Below, in pieces: positions 35,917 through 44,722 of a stretch of DNA of 64,000 nucleotides; position 1 is the stretch's first letter; the number at the start of each line of letters is the position of its first letter. The stretch is taken from the NCBI RefSeq assembly GCF_042652645.1, contig NZ_JBHSGU010000002.1:1612001-1676000 (forward strand), in the 5' to 3' direction. The translations under genes and the position numbers were made by a program. The DNA is from Glaciecola siphonariae. GTDB taxonomy: Bacteria > Pseudomonadota > Gammaproteobacteria > Enterobacterales > Alteromonadaceae. The notes below the pieces were generated by a model. That model was not told where the DNA came from and made no database searches. It saw only the letters and a program-made list of their open reading frames with translations.

Positions 35917-36327
35917 TTACAACTCTACCGCTTTTACTGCATCTGTAAGAGACGAAGACTCAATGTAGGCTATGACGCTTGGATTTGAGGCGACTAGCTC
36001 AATAACCTCTGCATCACTCATCATCTCTTTCGGTGGTATGCCCTTACCCGTAAATACGAGTTTTGACCAGTAGGCAGACACCTGAGATGAACTTCTACCT
36101 AATATACTCTCATCAAACTGTTGACGCATCGCACTGTCTGGAGATTGATTGACGGGGATAGATTCTGAACCATCTGCAAACTTTTTCTCTTTTCCTAAAA
36201 AGATGCGCTGTATCGTTTTTTCGTCGAGCTGATTAGCGTTTGCTTTATTAACAATCACCGTTAATTCAGCATTCGCGATAGATGCAAAAAGAAGAAGGCT
36301 AGCAAAACTAAGTATGTGTTTAATCAT
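35917..36327 (-). CDS. Short PstS-like periplasmic binding protein
   Basis: 136 residues with a signal peptide (MIKHILSFASLLLFASIANA). It matches the short phosphate-binding-protein-like group: VIVNKANANQLDEKTIQRIF, LGKEKKFADGS, ESILGRSSSQVSAYWSKLVF and VASNPSVIAYIE. These are about half the size of true PstS and usually occur alone or beside a porin, as here: the porin gene ends 14 bases upstream. Role in phosphate binding is by family similarity only. Confidence 0.85.
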   Translation of the reverse strand: MIKHILSFASLLLFASIANAELTVIVNKANANQLDEKTIQRIFLGKEKKFADGSESIPVNQSPDSAMRQQFDESILGRSSSQVSAYWSKLVFTGKGIPPKEMMSDAEVIELVASNPSVIAYIESSSLTDAVKAVEL

Positions 36328-36341
36328 AATATTATCCTCAA

Positions 36342-37484
36342 TTAAAATACGTAGTTAACTGCAAGTCTAAATAGATTTGCATCGTTTGTATCGTTAATAT
36401 CATCACCGTTAGAGACATATTCCCCTTTCAGCGCAATGCGTGTACTAAAGTCATATCGAAGACCAAACGTCCATGCATCCCAGTTTTCCATTTGATTTAA
36501 TTGTATACCGAGTACCGCGGGTGCTATGGCTTGTTGAATTGGCTGCGCTAAAGCACTGAGCTCTTCTAGGAATTTTAAGTCGTCTTCCCCATCACGCTTT
36601 TGATAAGTGAGCGAAGGGGTAAATTTACCTAAGCGGATACCGCCGGTTACATAGTACGCAATATCATCAGGAGTAAAAGTATCTTCATTGGTGTTTAAAG
36701 TATATTCACCCGATATAAACCAATCAAAATTGTCGTAGCTGAGTGATAATCCGTAAAATAAGCCCTCATCGTCATTGAAAGCTAAAAGGTCGGCAAGTTC
36801 AGGCGCAAGCGGCGCGAAACTTGCCAGAATTTGGTCCACAGCGGCAAGCTCTAGTGTGCCGTCTGCACGCCCGTAATTAAAGCGAGCTTTGAACGAATCT
36901 TTGACCATTTCAGCTGACAAAAGCAGTGTATTTTCGCCTTTTAAGCTAGCAAACAGACCATCGCCAACTGGCACGCTTGGGTTTGTTATCACACCATAGG
37001 CAGCTGTGAGCACATAGTCCCAGCCAGCACCATATCCATTGTAAGTAACTTTTACTCCGTCCATATTATTAAAGGCAATAGCATAAACAGAGTTTGGCGG
37101 CGTGATCCAGTGATAAGAATAGCCGACATCTAAAGACTCGCTATATAAAAACAATGGGAGCCTTATGCGACCGGCAGAAATACTGATATTGTCGCTGGCA
37201 GCGTAAGAGAGGTAGGCCCATTCAAATTTTGCGTTAAAGTCGTCAGAGCCTCGAGATAGTATTTGTCCAGTGGCGCTAAGTTTGTCAGTTATATCGCCAC
37301 TCAATTGAAGTGCAAAAAGACTTTCGTTACTAAAGTCAATATCATCGGTGTAGCCAAATAATTCTGTGTCTGTATCAGAGTACCCTGCAACTAAATTTGC
37401 AAAGCCATTTATTCTAATTTCAGCTTTAGTCACTGAGCTTAGTGTCAGTAAAATAAAACTCGTAAATACGAAAAGTTTTTTCAT
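36342..37484 (-). CDS. Outer-membrane porin-like protein
   Basis: 380 residues with signal peptide (MKKLFVFTSFILLTLSSVTKA) and alternating beta-strands throughout. It ends in FRLAVNYVF, the terminal Phe expected for outer-membrane assembly. FSAGRIRLPLFLYSES-like segment near residue 100 (SISAGRIRLPLFLYSE) and GLSLSYDNFDWFISGEYTLN suggest a phosphate-selective/OprO-like porin. Cotranscribed with the short PstS-like gene (14-base gap), hinting at a shared anion substrate, which is inference. Confidence 0.8.
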   Translation of the reverse strand: MKKLFVFTSFILLTLSSVTKAEIRINGFANLVAGYSDTDTELFGYTDDIDFSNESLFALQLSGDITDKLSATGQILSRGSDDFNAKFEWAYLSYAASDNISISAGRIRLPLFLYSESLDVGYSYHWITPPNSVYAIAFNNMDGVKVTYNGYGAGWDYVLTAAYGVITNPSVPVGDGLFASLKGENTLLLSAEMVKDSFKARFNYGRADGTLELAAVDQILASFAPLAPELADLLAFNDDEGLFYGLSLSYDNFDWFISGEYTLNTNEDTFTPDDIAYYVTGGIRLGKFTPSLTYQKRDGEDDLKFLEELSALAQPIQQAIAPAVLGIQLNQMENWDAWTFGLRYDFSTRIALKGEYVSNGDDINDTNDANLFRLAVNYVF

Positions 37485-37912
37485 GTTATGAGGCCTAGTT
37501 AAGTGTTTATTGGTAGTTAGGAATAAGTATTTAAAAATTTTGACGCAAACTCCTATCGACCCACATGGCTCGAACTTTAGCTACTTTGAAAAGTTGTTGC
37601 TTAGTATTTAATAAAATAAATGACGCGGGCGACCTTACTAAAAGAGAAATAGAAAGGGGCAAATGGAAAAGCTCGAAAAATGACATCGGCAAGGGATATG
37701 CGTAAAAACCTAATATTTATAATTACTTAAATTAAGATGAACTAGGTGAGATTATTTTTTTGAAAGCCGAGCTGCATTATCTTCTGGTTTTGGGCACCAA
37801 GCAGAAGCAACTCATACTCTACAATTTAAAAGACGCAATTGATGATTTACCGGCAAATATGGGCATAAAAGCTCGGGGGCTATACTGACAATACCCATGT
37901 TTTTAAATCGTT
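37485..37912. other. Intergenic region with a doubtful 42-codon ORF
   Basis: No firm gene here. A TTG-started frame at 37760-37888 (plus strand) reads KAELHYLLVLGTKQKQLILY then NLKDAIDDLPANMG and has AGGTGAG 9 bases before it. It could be a small protein or a gene scrap. The remaining sequence is AT-rich promoter space for the porin operon. Confidence 0.35.
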
Positions 37913-38656
37913 TTAATGTTTAGCAAGCAAGTGATTTAACGAATACAAGTCTCTAGTTTGTGTTGTCTTTTTTCTTACTTCTTCAAGCGCTTGAGCTTCA
38001 CTCATGTCGAATAAGGCATTAATTAAGCGATTAAAATGAGCATGCATGGCCAACCTAGCGGCTTGAGTATCTCGTCCTTTTAGAGCTTCATAAATTGCCT
38101 GATGCTCAAGTAAGCGGTCTTTGTCAGATTGACTACACACATTAGCATAAGCATTTTTAACCTGTGGAAGCGTGTCTCTCAACTCCCAAAAATTTTCGAC
38201 TGCTAACAAAATTGCGTGATTTTTTGTGGCTTTGGAAATAATTAAATGAAATTCTCTATCTGCCGCCTCAGCTCCTACTCCCGATTTCATCACATTGAGA
38301 GTTGACTCTAAGGCGCTTAATTCCTCAGCAGTAATAGATTGTGCGGCAAGTGCTGCGGCTTCGCCTTCGACTAGCGCTCGTGCTTGCGTGAGCTCGAAGG
38401 CGCTGACCTTGTCGAGAGTTTCCTGCTCTTTTTGCTTGGGGTTTTCAAGCACGTAAACGCCGGAGCTGGTCTTTACTTCGACTCGCTGCATTACCTCTAG
38501 AGCAATAATCGCCTCTCTGATGGTTGGTCGACTCACATCAAAACTTTCAGCAAGCTCTCTTTCAGGTGGCAAGCGACTGCCTGGCGGGTATAGACCTGAA
38601 TCAATCAGATTTTCAATTTTTTCCGCAATGAGCCAGAACATTCGACGTGTTTTCAT
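37913..38656 (-). CDS. FadR-type GntR regulator, probable alginate-locus repressor
   Basis: 247 residues. N-terminal winged helix-turn-helix: IDSGLYPPGSRLPPERELAE and FDVSRPTIREAIIALEVM, then the wing SGVYVLEN. The C-terminal half is an all-helical FCD ligand domain with metal/ligand residues in REFHLIISKATKNH and HQAIYEALKGRD and HAHFNRLI. FadR-subfamily regulators of uronate catabolism (UxuR, ExuR type) respond to pathway intermediates. It is the last gene of the alginate locus. A TTGGTAAT dyad stands upstream of its start, so autoregulation is likely. The effector (KDG or DEH) is inference. Confidence 0.92.
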   Translation of the reverse strand: MKTRRMFWLIAEKIENLIDSGLYPPGSRLPPERELAESFDVSRPTIREAIIALEVMQRVEVKTSSGVYVLENPKQKEQETLDKVSAFELTQARALVEGEAAALAAQSITAEELSALESTLNVMKSGVGAEAADREFHLIISKATKNHAILLAVENFWELRDTLPQVKNAYANVCSQSDKDRLLEHQAIYEALKGRDTQAARLAMHAHFNRLINALFDMSEAQALEEVRKKTTQTRDLYSLNHLLAKH

Positions 38657-38769
38657 GATAAACCCTTTTTTGTAAAATCACTTAGCACAGGTAATACGCT
38701 ATAAAATTCACATATTAAACGATTAAGTCGCAACACATATATCATCAAAGAATACTATTTTTTTATGTT

Positions 38770-38796
38770 ATTACCAATAATAAAATGATTGGTAAT
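38770..38796. promoter_or_regulatory. Predicted GntR operator before the regulator gene
   Basis: ATTACCAAT (38770-38778) and ATTGGTAAT (38788-38796) form a perfect 9-base inverted repeat with a 9-base gap, in the 220-base space between the SDR gene and the regulator start. The same half-site recurs before dctP and the TonB receptor. Confidence 0.65.
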
Positions 38797-38876
38797 ATGC
38801 ATATGTGCCTCAAAACCCTCTGTGCTGTTGTGTGTAACCATTCATTAATTGCACACCCTAATTGATAAGAAGTGCA

Positions 38877-39623
38877 TTAAGAAAACAACAAACCGCCATT
38901 AATATCGATATTTGTGCCCGTCATGTATGACGATTGCGGCCCAACTAAAAATGCGACAAGATTGGCAACTTCTTCAGCTGTGCCCTCACGTTTGACAGCG
39001 GTAGCGTTTGCGACTTTTTCGCGGACATCATCGTTTGTAAAGTCATCATGAAATTGCGTGCTGATCATGCCTGGGCAGACCGCATTTACACGAACTTTAG
39101 GGCCCAGCTCTTTTGCTAAAGCGCGTGTAAATGTGGTAATTGCCCCTTTAGATGTCGCGTAAGCAACAGCACCTGCACCTCCGCCATCACGTGCAGCTTG
39201 CGAGGAAAATGTTACGATACTGCCTCCCTCGGGTAAGTGAGGAATGACAGCTTTCGTCATTAAAAACAGGGATGACAAATTGAGATCAAGTACTTTGTGC
39301 CAATGCGATTCTTCCATCTCTTCAATTTTTTTTCTTGCCAGCAGGCCACCAGAGACGTGCACTAAGCTATCGATCTTACCAAATTTCTCAAGGGCCGTGT
39401 CTACGGTTTTTTGCGCGTGTTCAGCTTGAGTTAAATCAGCTTGTATGGCGATTGCGTCGCCACCGGCTGAGGCGATTTTATTTAGCACTTCATTCGCGCC
39501 AGTGGCACTTGCATGATAGGTGATAAGAACCTTCGCACCTTGCTTAGCCAATTCGAGTGCGCATGCCGCGCCTATATCTCGACCGCCTCCGGCAACAATA
39601 ACGACTTTATCTTTTAAACTCAT
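38877..39623 (-). CDS. SDR-family reductase, probable DEH reductase
   Basis: 248 residues, classical short-chain dehydrogenase. N-terminal cofactor motif VAGGGRDIG, NAG-equivalent HVSGG, catalytic Ser in TFSSQAARDGG and YATSKG with Tyr and Lys; C-terminal DINGG. In alginate pathways, SDR enzymes (Sphingomonas A1-R type) reduce DEH to 2-keto-3-deoxygluconate with NADPH or NADH. The gene follows the TRAP transporter genes by 25 bases and precedes the GntR gene. A HIBADH-type reductase in the same locus could do the same step, so which one is the true DEH reductase is open. Confidence 0.85.
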   Translation of the reverse strand: MSLKDKVVIVAGGGRDIGAACALELAKQGAKVLITYHASATGANEVLNKIASAGGDAIAIQADLTQAEHAQKTVDTALEKFGKIDSLVHVSGGLLARKKIEEMEESHWHKVLDLNLSSLFLMTKAVIPHLPEGGSIVTFSSQAARDGGGAGAVAYATSKGAITTFTRALAKELGPKVRVNAVCPGMISTQFHDDFTNDDVREKVANATAVKREGTAEEVANLVAFLVGPQSSYMTGTNIDINGGLLFS

Positions 39624-39648
39624 ACTGTCTCCTATTAAGATTTAGCGC

Positions 39649-40938
39649 TTAAGGCGCCAATAAACTTGGCAGGAATGTACTGATGGGAGCGTACATCGTG
39701 ACCAGAAAAAGTACGACTAACATACTGACGTACATCGGCAGCATGGGCTTGACCATTTTTTCTATTTTTGTCTTTGATACCGCGCAACTGACAAACAAAA
39801 TAGCCCCTACAGGCGGGGTACATAAGCCGATACATAAATTCAAAATCATCATAATGCCAAACTGAAGTGGTTCTATTCCAATCGACACTGCTATTGGTAA
39901 AAATATGGGGGTAAAAATAAGTACCGCCGGCGTCATGTCCATAAATGCGCCTATTAGCAATAAAATGAGGTTGATGATCAGCAAAATAATCAGCGGATTT
40001 TCACTTATGACTAATAATGTATCGGTAAGTGCCTGTGGTAAATTCTCGTAAGACAACACCCACGAGAGGGCTGAAGAGGTGGCAATCAAAAATAGTACGA
40101 TGGCGGTTGTTTCAACTGTTTTGGTAAGTATTTCACCAAACTTAGCCATATCAACTTCGCGATAAAAGCCGGCTGCTAGCACCAATGCGTAAATGACTGC
40201 AATTGCACCCGCCTCGGTCGGCGTAAAAATACCCGAAATAATGCCGCCCATAACAATAAAAATTAAGGCTAAACTTGGCACTGCCTGCCAAACACTCACT
40301 AACACAACCTTGAGCGGAAGTCGCTCAGCAGTAGCAAAGCCTTTGCGTTTTGCGTAAATCACGCAAAAAATCATCAAAGACAGCGCCACCAATAGCCCAG
40401 GAATGTATCCTGCTAAAAACAATGCTGAAATAGACACGCCCCCACTGGCAATTGCATAAATAATAAGAATGTTACTCGGTGGTATGAGAAGACCTGTCGT
40501 CGAAGCGGCAGCGGTAACCGATGCAGAGAATTCCGGGCTGTAGCCCGATTTTTTCATTTGCGGCACCATAAAGCTTCCAATTGCAGATGTAGCCGCCACT
40601 GCCGAGCCTGAAATCGCACCAAATAACGTGCATGACAGAACATTGACTAGCGCCAATCCGCCAGGAAAAGCCCCCAATAATGCCATAGCACAATTAATTA
40701 ACCGCTTAGCTATACCGCCCTGAGCCATTATTTGCCCTGACAATATAAAAAACGGAATGGCCATCAGTGCAAAGCTGTTCACACCGTTAGTCATTCGCTG
40801 CGCCACCGTGGTAGCCGCAGGGAGAAAATCAATGGCCGTAACCATGAATAAAAAGGTCGACAGCCCAATTGCAAACGAAATCGGCACATTCATAAATAGC
40901 AGAAGAAAGAACAAACATAGTAAAAATACGACCGTCAT
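39649..40938 (-). CDS. dctM: TRAP transporter large membrane subunit
   Basis: 429 residues, about 12 hydrophobic helices. DctM-type landmarks: PISFAIGLSTFLF near the start, GAISGSAVAATSAIGSFMVP (the loop with conserved GS and P), SGGVSISALFLAGYIPG and MDMTPAVLIFTPIFLP. It carries out sodium-driven import together with the small subunit and the binding protein. Its ATG overlaps the dctQ stop by one base (TAATG). In context it most likely imports unsaturated uronate monomers or short oligomers made by the PL6 and PL17 lyases. Confidence 0.95.
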   Translation of the reverse strand: MTVVFLLCLFFLLLFMNVPISFAIGLSTFLFMVTAIDFLPAATTVAQRMTNGVNSFALMAIPFFILSGQIMAQGGIAKRLINCAMALLGAFPGGLALVNVLSCTLFGAISGSAVAATSAIGSFMVPQMKKSGYSPEFSASVTAAASTTGLLIPPSNILIIYAIASGGVSISALFLAGYIPGLLVALSLMIFCVIYAKRKGFATAERLPLKVVLVSVWQAVPSLALIFIVMGGIISGIFTPTEAGAIAVIYALVLAAGFYREVDMAKFGEILTKTVETTAIVLFLIATSSALSWVLSYENLPQALTDTLLVISENPLIILLIINLILLLIGAFMDMTPAVLIFTPIFLPIAVSIGIEPLQFGIMMILNLCIGLCTPPVGAILFVSCAVSKTKIEKMVKPMLPMYVSMLVVLFLVTMYAPISTFLPSLLAP

Positions 40939-41513
40939 TATTGCTTGTCCTTATTGTTTGCGTTTGTCATCTCAGATTGTTTGTCAATAGATTCGTCAGC
41001 CATAGCGGTATGGGCAAATTCATCATGCGCAACAATCTCGTAATTTGGTTCGATAAGTGCATCAATGGCATAGAGTAAAATTAATACACCGCTAAGCGGA
41101 ACAACAGAGTAAACAAGGCTAATGTCTATCCCCATCACCGGCGATGATTGGCCTAGCTGTTCTGTCATATTCATCAGAGAAAAGCCGCCTATCATCATCA
41201 CGCATATTGCAAAGCTAACAACGCATATATGGATGAATCGATACATCCATTTGCGATAAGTCAAACTGGCTTGTGTGTATATCATGTCGAGCCCTAAGTG
41301 GCTGTTATGTCGATAGGCATATACACAGCCCAATAAAGTAATCCAAATCAATAAAAAGCGCGCAAGTTCTTCAGTAAATGAGCTAGGGGCATTCAGTACA
41401 TATCTTGAAAATACTTGCCATGTGACCACCGCTGTCACAATCACCAACAGGCTCTGAAGAAAGCGATTAAGCAGCGTATCTAATACATTCAAAAAAGATT
41501 TATAAACGTTCAT
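40938..41513 (-). CDS. dctQ: TRAP transporter small membrane subunit
   Basis: 191 residues with four predicted membrane helices (near 18-38, 50-70, 92-112, 132-152). The conserved DctQ segment PSSFTEELARFLLIWITLLGC with RHNSHLGLDM marks the family. A hydrophilic C-terminal tail of ~35 residues follows. ATG overlaps the dctP stop by 4 bases (ATGA) and its own end meets dctM, so all three are translated as a coupled unit. Confidence 0.93.
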   Translation of the reverse strand: MNVYKSFLNVLDTLLNRFLQSLLVIVTAVVTWQVFSRYVLNAPSSFTEELARFLLIWITLLGCVYAYRHNSHLGLDMIYTQASLTYRKWMYRFIHICVVSFAICVMMIGGFSLMNMTEQLGQSSPVMGIDISLVYSVVPLSGVLILLYAIDALIEPNYEIVAHDEFAHTAMADESIDKQSEMTNANNKDKQ

Positions 41514-42511
41514 CGTTTTGCCTCGATTCTGTCAAGGATGTCACCCACCGGTGTCCCTTTAAAGCTTTGCTTAAAGGATTCAACACGCTCTTGAAAAGGC
41601 GCTTTGTCGGGATAAATGATTGTGACGCCGGCTTGCTTTAAATTGGTAAGAGCAACTTCTGTATCGGCCTTCCATAAGGCGCGTTGATAGGTAACGGTTA
41701 TGTCCATCGCCTCTTGCACCCACGTTTGCTGTTGGGCACTGAGACCTTGCCAGCGTTTCTCACTAAACATCACTATGCCTGGAATAGTGTTATGTTCATC
41801 GAGCGTAAAGTTTTTACATATTTCATAGTGTCTGGCTTTGTAATATGTGATGGCGCTATTTTCAGCACCATCTACTACGCCCTGCTGCAGTGCGGTGTAA
41901 AGTTCACCAAACGAAATTGGTGTAGCCGAAGAACCAAGCTCACGCATGAGTGCCACCGCTGACTGACTTTTCATGGTGCGAATTTTCATACCCGCTAAGT
42001 CATCTGGCGTATAAATGGGTTTGGGGCAGGTGTAGAAGCTACGGCTTCCGGCATCGAAAAACGCAACTCCCCGTAAATCCACATTTAATGGAGACAAGAG
42101 CAATTCTTGGCCTAAGTCACTGTTTACCACTCGCCAAAAATGGTCTTCATCGTCGAATACGTAAGGTAAACTAAAGATTTGAAGCTCAGGAACAAAAGAC
42201 TCCACAGGCCCTACAGACACTTGCGCCATATCTAAGCTGCCAATCTGCATAAGTTCAATAAGGTCACGCTCAGCACCCAGTTGACCGCTAGCGTAGATTT
42301 TTACGTCCATTTGACCGTCAGAAATATCGTGGAGTTGCTGTTTGAAATAGTCTAGCGACTTGTGCATAGCGTGTTCTAGGTCGACCACATGACCCAGTCT
42401 TAGTACGGTGGTATTTTGCGTTTGCACGTTCGCAAAAAGTGCGATGCCTGAAATCAACACGCCTAACAAGAGCAACGACAATAATAGTTTATAACGAATT
42501 GCCATAGACAT
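41510..42511 (-). CDS. dctP: TRAP transporter substrate-binding protein
   Basis: 333 residues with a signal peptide (YKLLLSLLLLGVLISGIALF). DctP features: LRLGHVVDLEHAMHKSLDYF, YASGQLGAERDLIELMQIGS, MKIRTMKSQSAVALMRELGS with the carboxylate-binding Arg, and FGELYTALQQGVVDGAENSA. ATG 42511, or the ATG two codons later, which has GGGA at better spacing. Carboxylate-binding nature suits an unsaturated uronate. Two TTGGTAAT half-sites lie 60-91 bases upstream, so this operon is likely under the GntR regulator. Confidence 0.93.
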   Translation of the reverse strand: MSMAIRYKLLLSLLLLGVLISGIALFANVQTQNTTVLRLGHVVDLEHAMHKSLDYFKQQLHDISDGQMDVKIYASGQLGAERDLIELMQIGSLDMAQVSVGPVESFVPELQIFSLPYVFDDEDHFWRVVNSDLGQELLLSPLNVDLRGVAFFDAGSRSFYTCPKPIYTPDDLAGMKIRTMKSQSAVALMRELGSSATPISFGELYTALQQGVVDGAENSAITYYKARHYEICKNFTLDEHNTIPGIVMFSEKRWQGLSAQQQTWVQEAMDITVTYQRALWKADTEVALTNLKQAGVTIIYPDKAPFQERVESFKQSFKGTPVGDILDRIEAKR

Positions 42512-42570
42512 AATCCCAAAGTGTTTTAAAGCGCGCTTGGATAAATACTATCCAAAACGGAACTATTAAT

Positions 42571-42602
42571 ATTACCAAAATATAATAAATGACATTACCA
42601 AT
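42571..42602. promoter_or_regulatory. Predicted GntR half-sites before dctP
   Basis: ATTACCAAA (42571-42579) and ATTACCAAT (42594-42602) are repeated in the same direction with 14 bases between. On the minus strand both read TTGGTAAT, the half-site seen at 38770-38796 and 53805-53813. Confidence 0.6.
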
Positions 42603-42672
42603 TAAACAATCGGATTACAATTAAAATTGTTAATTAGCTGTTAATAAGCTTCTATGCGTTAGCAATCTGCCC

Positions 42673-43311
42673 TCAAGCACTCTGCTGTAAAATGGGTGAA
42701 TTCGCATCACGACACGCATCAGTAATCGCTTGCCAGTTTTGCTGCACAATCCATTGTTTTTGAGCGACCCATGTTCCGCCCACCGCAAATACGTTGTTAA
42801 GAGCAAGGTATTCATGCCTGTTTTGTGCATTTACTCCCCCCGTTGGGCAGAACTTAATTGCCTGAAACACCGACGAAATAGCGCTTAAAAACTTCACGCC
42901 GCCACTGAGAGCTGCAGGAAAAAGCTTTAATTCCTTAAAGCCCGCTTCGTACGCCATTAGAATTTCGCCAGTTGTAGACACGCCCGGCGCGGCGGGCAAG
43001 CCACACTCCTTAACAGCCTGCAAAAGACTCGCAGAAACCGCCGGTGTGATAATAAAATCAGCGCCAGCACTTAAAGCACTGCTCAAATGCTCTTGATTTA
43101 AAATGGTACCCGCGCCTACGTTTAATTCGGGTATTTCTTGTTTGATGGCACTCAAAGCTTCTAGAGAAACAGGTGTTCGAAGCACAATCTCAACCGAACC
43201 AAGTCCCGCTGCCGCCATGGCTTTTGCGGTCATTACTCCGCTATCTACTGTGTCGGCTTGAATAATCGGTAGCAGGGTTTGGCCAGCCATCAATTCAGAA
43301 AAACGTTTCAT
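42673..43311 (-). CDS. eda: KDPG/KHG aldolase
   Basis: 212 residues. Splits 2-keto-3-deoxy-6-phosphogluconate into pyruvate and glyceraldehyde-3-phosphate. Family landmarks: VEIVLRTP with Glu41 and Arg45, VGAGTILNQEHLSSALSAGA, FIITPAVSASLLQ, and Schiff-base Lys129 in ELKLFPAALSGG, then CPTGGVNAQN. The positions run about four behind E. coli Eda (Glu45, Lys133). It follows kdgK by 39 bases and ends the enzyme part of the alginate operon. Confidence 0.96.
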   Translation of the reverse strand: MKRFSELMAGQTLLPIIQADTVDSGVMTAKAMAAAGLGSVEIVLRTPVSLEALSAIKQEIPELNVGAGTILNQEHLSSALSAGADFIITPAVSASLLQAVKECGLPAAPGVSTTGEILMAYEAGFKELKLFPAALSGGVKFLSAISSVFQAIKFCPTGGVNAQNRHEYLALNNVFAVGGTWVAQKQWIVQQNWQAITDACRDANSPILQQSA

Positions 43312-43350
43312 GTTATAAATCTCGTGAAGTTTGTTAAAAGATAAGATTGA

Positions 43351-44289
43351 TTATTCACTGCTTAGGAGAGGCGACATGCCATCTGTAAAAGCTTCTTTGG
43401 GGGCAATGGCACCTGAATGTTGAATGACGATACTGGCTGCTTTTGCCGCAAGCGCTATCGACTTATCGATATCTAAGTCATTCATTCGCGCGCCCAAATA
43501 AACGCCATTAAAGGCATCGCCTGCCGATGTGGTGTCAACGACGTTCTGATTTGGGACAATAGTGTGATGTTCAATATGCCCTTGCGACAGGCTTAACACA
43601 GAATTTGGCCCATCTTTTACGACGACTTCTTTGATATCATGTGACTGGCAATATTCTATGACCCCTCGAGCATCGTTGATGCCATATAATGCAGATAAAT
43701 CCTCTACCCCAGGCAGCGCTATTTGAGCCATCGAAAAGGCTTTATCGAAGGCGTACTTTGCCTCGTCGGTGCTTTGCCACATTCGCGCACGATAATTTGG
43801 GTCAAACACCAGTACTGCACCGGCGTCTTTTAAGGCACTCAATTTTTGCCAAAAGACTTCACGGTCTTGAGGCGCAATTACAGCCAGCGAAATACCTGAA
43901 AAAAATAATAGATCCCCTGCTTTAAACGCAGAAAGCACCTTTTTATCTAAAAATCTCGCAAGGGTTCTCGCTGCTGAATCACTGCGCCAGTATGTAAAGC
44001 TTCGCTCGCCTTTATCGTCTGTTTCAATCGCATATAAACCCGCATTTTTGTGCGGATGTCTAAACACCAGACCTGTATCGAGACCAGCCTGCTCAAATGC
44101 TTCGACCATTTCAGTGCTGAGCTTATCTTCACCTAAGGCGGTGACCATCGCGCAAGAAACTTTATTAAAACAGCGCTTTAAATACACTGCTGAATTGAAT
44201 ACGTCACCAGCAAACGATTGCCGCATATTTGTTTTATCTGTGCGGCGAAGCTCTATCATGCATTCACCTAAAAAAAAGATTTTATTCAC
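43351..44289 (-). CDS. kdgK: 2-Keto-3-deoxygluconate kinase (PfkB family)
   Basis: PfkB-family sugar kinase, ~312 residues. The GTG at 44289 is chosen: it gives the family start NKIFFLGECMIELRR and overlaps the kdgF stop by 8 bases, implying coupled translation. Signatures: GDVFNSAVYLKR, FFSGISLAVIAP, VLVFDPNYRARMW, VVVKDGPNS and the catalytic DTTSAGDAFNGVYLGA. It phosphorylates KDG to KDPG, which eda cleaves. A longer in-frame start at 44325 exists but would overlap kdgF by 44 bases. Confidence 0.94.
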   Translation of the reverse strand: MNKIFFLGECMIELRRTDKTNMRQSFAGDVFNSAVYLKRCFNKVSCAMVTALGEDKLSTEMVEAFEQAGLDTGLVFRHPHKNAGLYAIETDDKGERSFTYWRSDSAARTLARFLDKKVLSAFKAGDLLFFSGISLAVIAPQDREVFWQKLSALKDAGAVLVFDPNYRARMWQSTDEAKYAFDKAFSMAQIALPGVEDLSALYGINDARGVIEYCQSHDIKEVVVKDGPNSVLSLSQGHIEHHTIVPNQNVVDTTSAGDAFNGVYLGARMNDLDIDKSIALAAKAASIVIQHSGAIAPKEAFTDGMSPLLSSE

Positions 44290-44626
44290 TGACAAAGTCT
44301 TCACGCGCTGGGCTAAATGTGTCAATTAAAATACCGCCTGTAGGGCACACTGCCCCATGCTCTACATTAGGTGGTATGAGGCAGCTATCGCCAGGTTTTA
44401 AAACGCGTATGGTGCCGCCAATATTAAAATGAAACTCGCCCTCTTCCACGTAGGTAACCTGAGAGTGGCGATGCTTATGCACATAGCCCTCAGCACCTTT
44501 ATCAAACCAAACCTTTACCGCCATAAGCTCTTCGTTATATCCAAGCATTTGGCGCTTAAGCCCATTCCCTAAGTCTTCAATTTCAGTTTTATCGGCAAAT
44601 AAAAAATGCGCGCTTTGTTTTGGCAT
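44282..44626 (-). CDS. kdgF: KdgF-type cupin, unsaturated uronate ring-opening protein
   Basis: About 114 residues, one cupin domain. Metal-binding motif HKHRHSQVTYVEEGEF and IPPNVEHG supply His/Glu ligands; PGDSCLIPP is standard cupin. KdgF is known to speed conversion of the 4,5-unsaturated monouronate released by lyases into linear DEH. ATG 44626 has AGGAG 8 bases before it. It sits between the PL6 lyase gene and kdgK, the usual place in alginate and pectin loci. Confidence 0.94.
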   Translation of the reverse strand: MPKQSAHFLFADKTEIEDLGNGLKRQMLGYNEELMAVKVWFDKGAEGYVHKHRHSQVTYVEEGEFHFNIGGTIRVLKPGDSCLIPPNVEHGAVCPTGGILIDTFSPAREDFVSE

Positions 44627-44722
44627 TTCATGCACTCCTAATGCTTATGTCGCCATTCACTCTATGTAAATGTCTGTTGTTTACTTGATAACCTGTTGTT
44701 TTGTCATGTCATGCACTGCAAG

